From: JABDMH01 sp964428345
Lineage (GTDB): Bacteria; Bacteroidota; Bacteroidia; Chitinophagales; Saprospiraceae
Direction: 5' to 3'
Length of the DNA: 64,000 nucleotides
NCBI GenBank assembly: GCA_964428345.1
Contig: CAYRYD010000018.1
Coordinates: 33,412-97,411, forward strand
In this document: one piece after another, positions 63,384 through 64,000 of the stretch
How positions within the stretch are numbered: the stretch's first letter is position 1
Layout: each line of letters starts with the position of its first letter
Notes under the pieces: model-generated
The model's database searches: none
What the model was told of the DNA's origin: nothing
Seen by the model: the letters and a program-made list of their open reading frames with translations, nothing else
Program-made: the position numbers and the translations under genes

Positions 63384-63428
63384 TTCATGATCATTTAGAA
63401 GGGAAAACATCCGTCGTAAGACGTTTGG

Positions 63429-63456
63429 AAAACCACGGTAGAAATGCCGTGGTTTT
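63429..63456 (+). terminator. Rho-independent terminator of ilvE
   Basis: AAAACCACGG (63429-63438) pairs with CCGTGGTTTT (63447-63456) around an 8-base loop, followed by further Ts to 63461. Confidence 0.92.
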
Positions 63457-63825
63457 TTTTTGCAAAATTTTTTCAATGGGTTTATATATGGAAAAACAAC
63501 ATATAAAGAAAGTCGTAATATTTTGAGCCATCCGGTGATGATCATCATATTATATTTTTTTATAATGTTTATAATGTTGATAATAAACTACCAGTATATG
63601 TTGTCCGGATCGTATGTGTGACAGGGGCCGTCGAAGGCTGAACATGACTGATTTTTACACATTACGGATAATCTTAATGCATAAGCATTTTTTCTCATCT
63701 GTCCGCCTACCCAAAATTTAATCCTTTGGTATTGTTCTTGATAATAATATGATCGGGCTAATAAAACTTGCCCGTGTTTGACTTATGCAGAAACCGAAAA
63801 TTTTATTTAACTAAAACTATTACTC
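63457..63825. other. AT-rich intergenic leader
   Basis: About 370 bp with no supported gene, strongly AT-rich at 63540-63600. It presumably holds the promoter and a long leader for the gene at 63826; no exact TTTG-N19-TAnnTTTG pair was found. Confidence 0.5.
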
Positions 63826-64000
63826 ATGAAAAAGACGAGTTTTACTTCTTCGGATTATTCGTGTTGGTTCTTACCTGGACTTACGCGTAGTAGTTCGCCT
63901 TTCAAGTACCTGCAGATCTTGATCCTGCTGTTCCTTGGGGTGAGCAGTACGTATGGACAGATAGGGCCCAACTGTACGCACATCAATGCTTCGATCGGAG
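63826..64000 (+). CDS. Exported protein, N-terminal 58 codons only (3' end outside window)
   Basis: The ATG at 63826 opens a frame that continues past the last base: a 30-residue charged/polar leader, then a hydrophobic signal segment (YLQILILLFLGVSSTYGQ) and a probable cleavage before IGPNCTHINASIG. A long n-region before the signal and Cys early in the mature part are typical of large T9SS-type surface proteins in this lineage, but the domain content is not visible here. Confidence 0.75.
   Translation, partial: MKKTSFTSSDYSCWFLPGLTRSSSPFKYLQILILLFLGVSSTYGQIGPNCTHINASIG

Overview
The window looks like a chromosomal piece of a Bacteroidota genome, most likely the Saprospiria/Chitinophaga side of the phylum. 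The evidence is a gldA-gldF-gldG gliding cluster, a type IX secretion (T9SS) C-terminal signal on a 2374-residue surface protein with SdrD B-like domains, DUF2911, DUF4340 and DUF1573 proteins, short-chain-dehydrogenase-type threonine dehydrogenase with kbl, and promoters of the Bacteroidota type (TTTG, about 19 bp, TAnnTTTG). A run of exactly 100 N inside a tandem repeat shows that this is a draft or metagenome assembly. No rRNA, tRNA, CRISPR array or prophage was seen.

Layout. 1-6.1 kb: two-component signalling cluster with an edge-truncated membrane histidine kinase, a decapitated kinase copy behind a patch of REP-like hairpins, a TPR histidine kinase, a CheY-like regulator and a receiver-adenylate/guanylate cyclase. 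6.2-11.7 kb: dienelactone hydrolase, an extracytoplasmic redox operon (di-haem protein, Rieske protein, porin) behind a TTAG/CTAA-rich operator, and a divergent cupin/TetR pair with a near-perfect promoter and candidate operator. 11.7-15.5 kb: a scrapyard of gene remnants (exported protein, AraC, DHFR-like), one intact serine hydrolase, and a REP-associated tyrosine transposase (RAYT) abutting the DHFR remnant. 15.5-22.6 kb: a one-protein TPR/kinase/receiver/cyclase hybrid, a SNF2 helicase and a Na/Ca antiporter. 23-30.1 kb: the giant T9SS protein with a malectin-like domain. 30.2-33.3 kb: a kinase/M23/class III aminotransferase fusion. 33.3-39.8 kb: two sugar-epimerase-like proteins, then a histone-deacetylase-family enzyme 5 bp ahead of an ADP-forming acyl-CoA synthetase/GNAT fusion, then DUF2911.

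40-41.3 kb: Hsp20, then a 100-101 bp tandem array of alternating hairpins containing the assembly gap. 41.3-49.2 kb: HiPIP, a dehydrogenase-like lipoprotein with a HEAT-like tail, a GH140-like and a DUF1080 glycosidase, and a TRAP transporter whose binding protein is frameshifted. 49.2-51.9 kb: threonine to glycine pathway and a stand-alone HsdR-N domain protein. 52-56.1 kb: gliding ABC transporter. 56.2-63.4 kb: PolX-like PHP protein with a damaged polymerase site, DUF1573 lipoprotein, GT-C glycosyltransferase, UbiA prenyltransferase, RdgB, a small conserved protein and IlvE. The right edge holds the first 58 codons of another large exported protein.

How it fits together. The strongest functional units are (i) phosphorelay coupled to cyclic-nucleotide synthesis, found twice; (ii) a probable reversible lysine-acetylation module (deacetylase plus acetyl-CoA-forming enzyme fused to acetyltransferase); (iii) carbohydrate capture and uptake at 44-49 kb; and (iv) gliding and T9SS surface display. 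The most unusual non-coding feature is the traffic of short hairpin repeats: RAYT-type palindromes, a 100 bp hairpin array, and repeat-derived inserts that stay in frame inside three histidine kinase paralogues.
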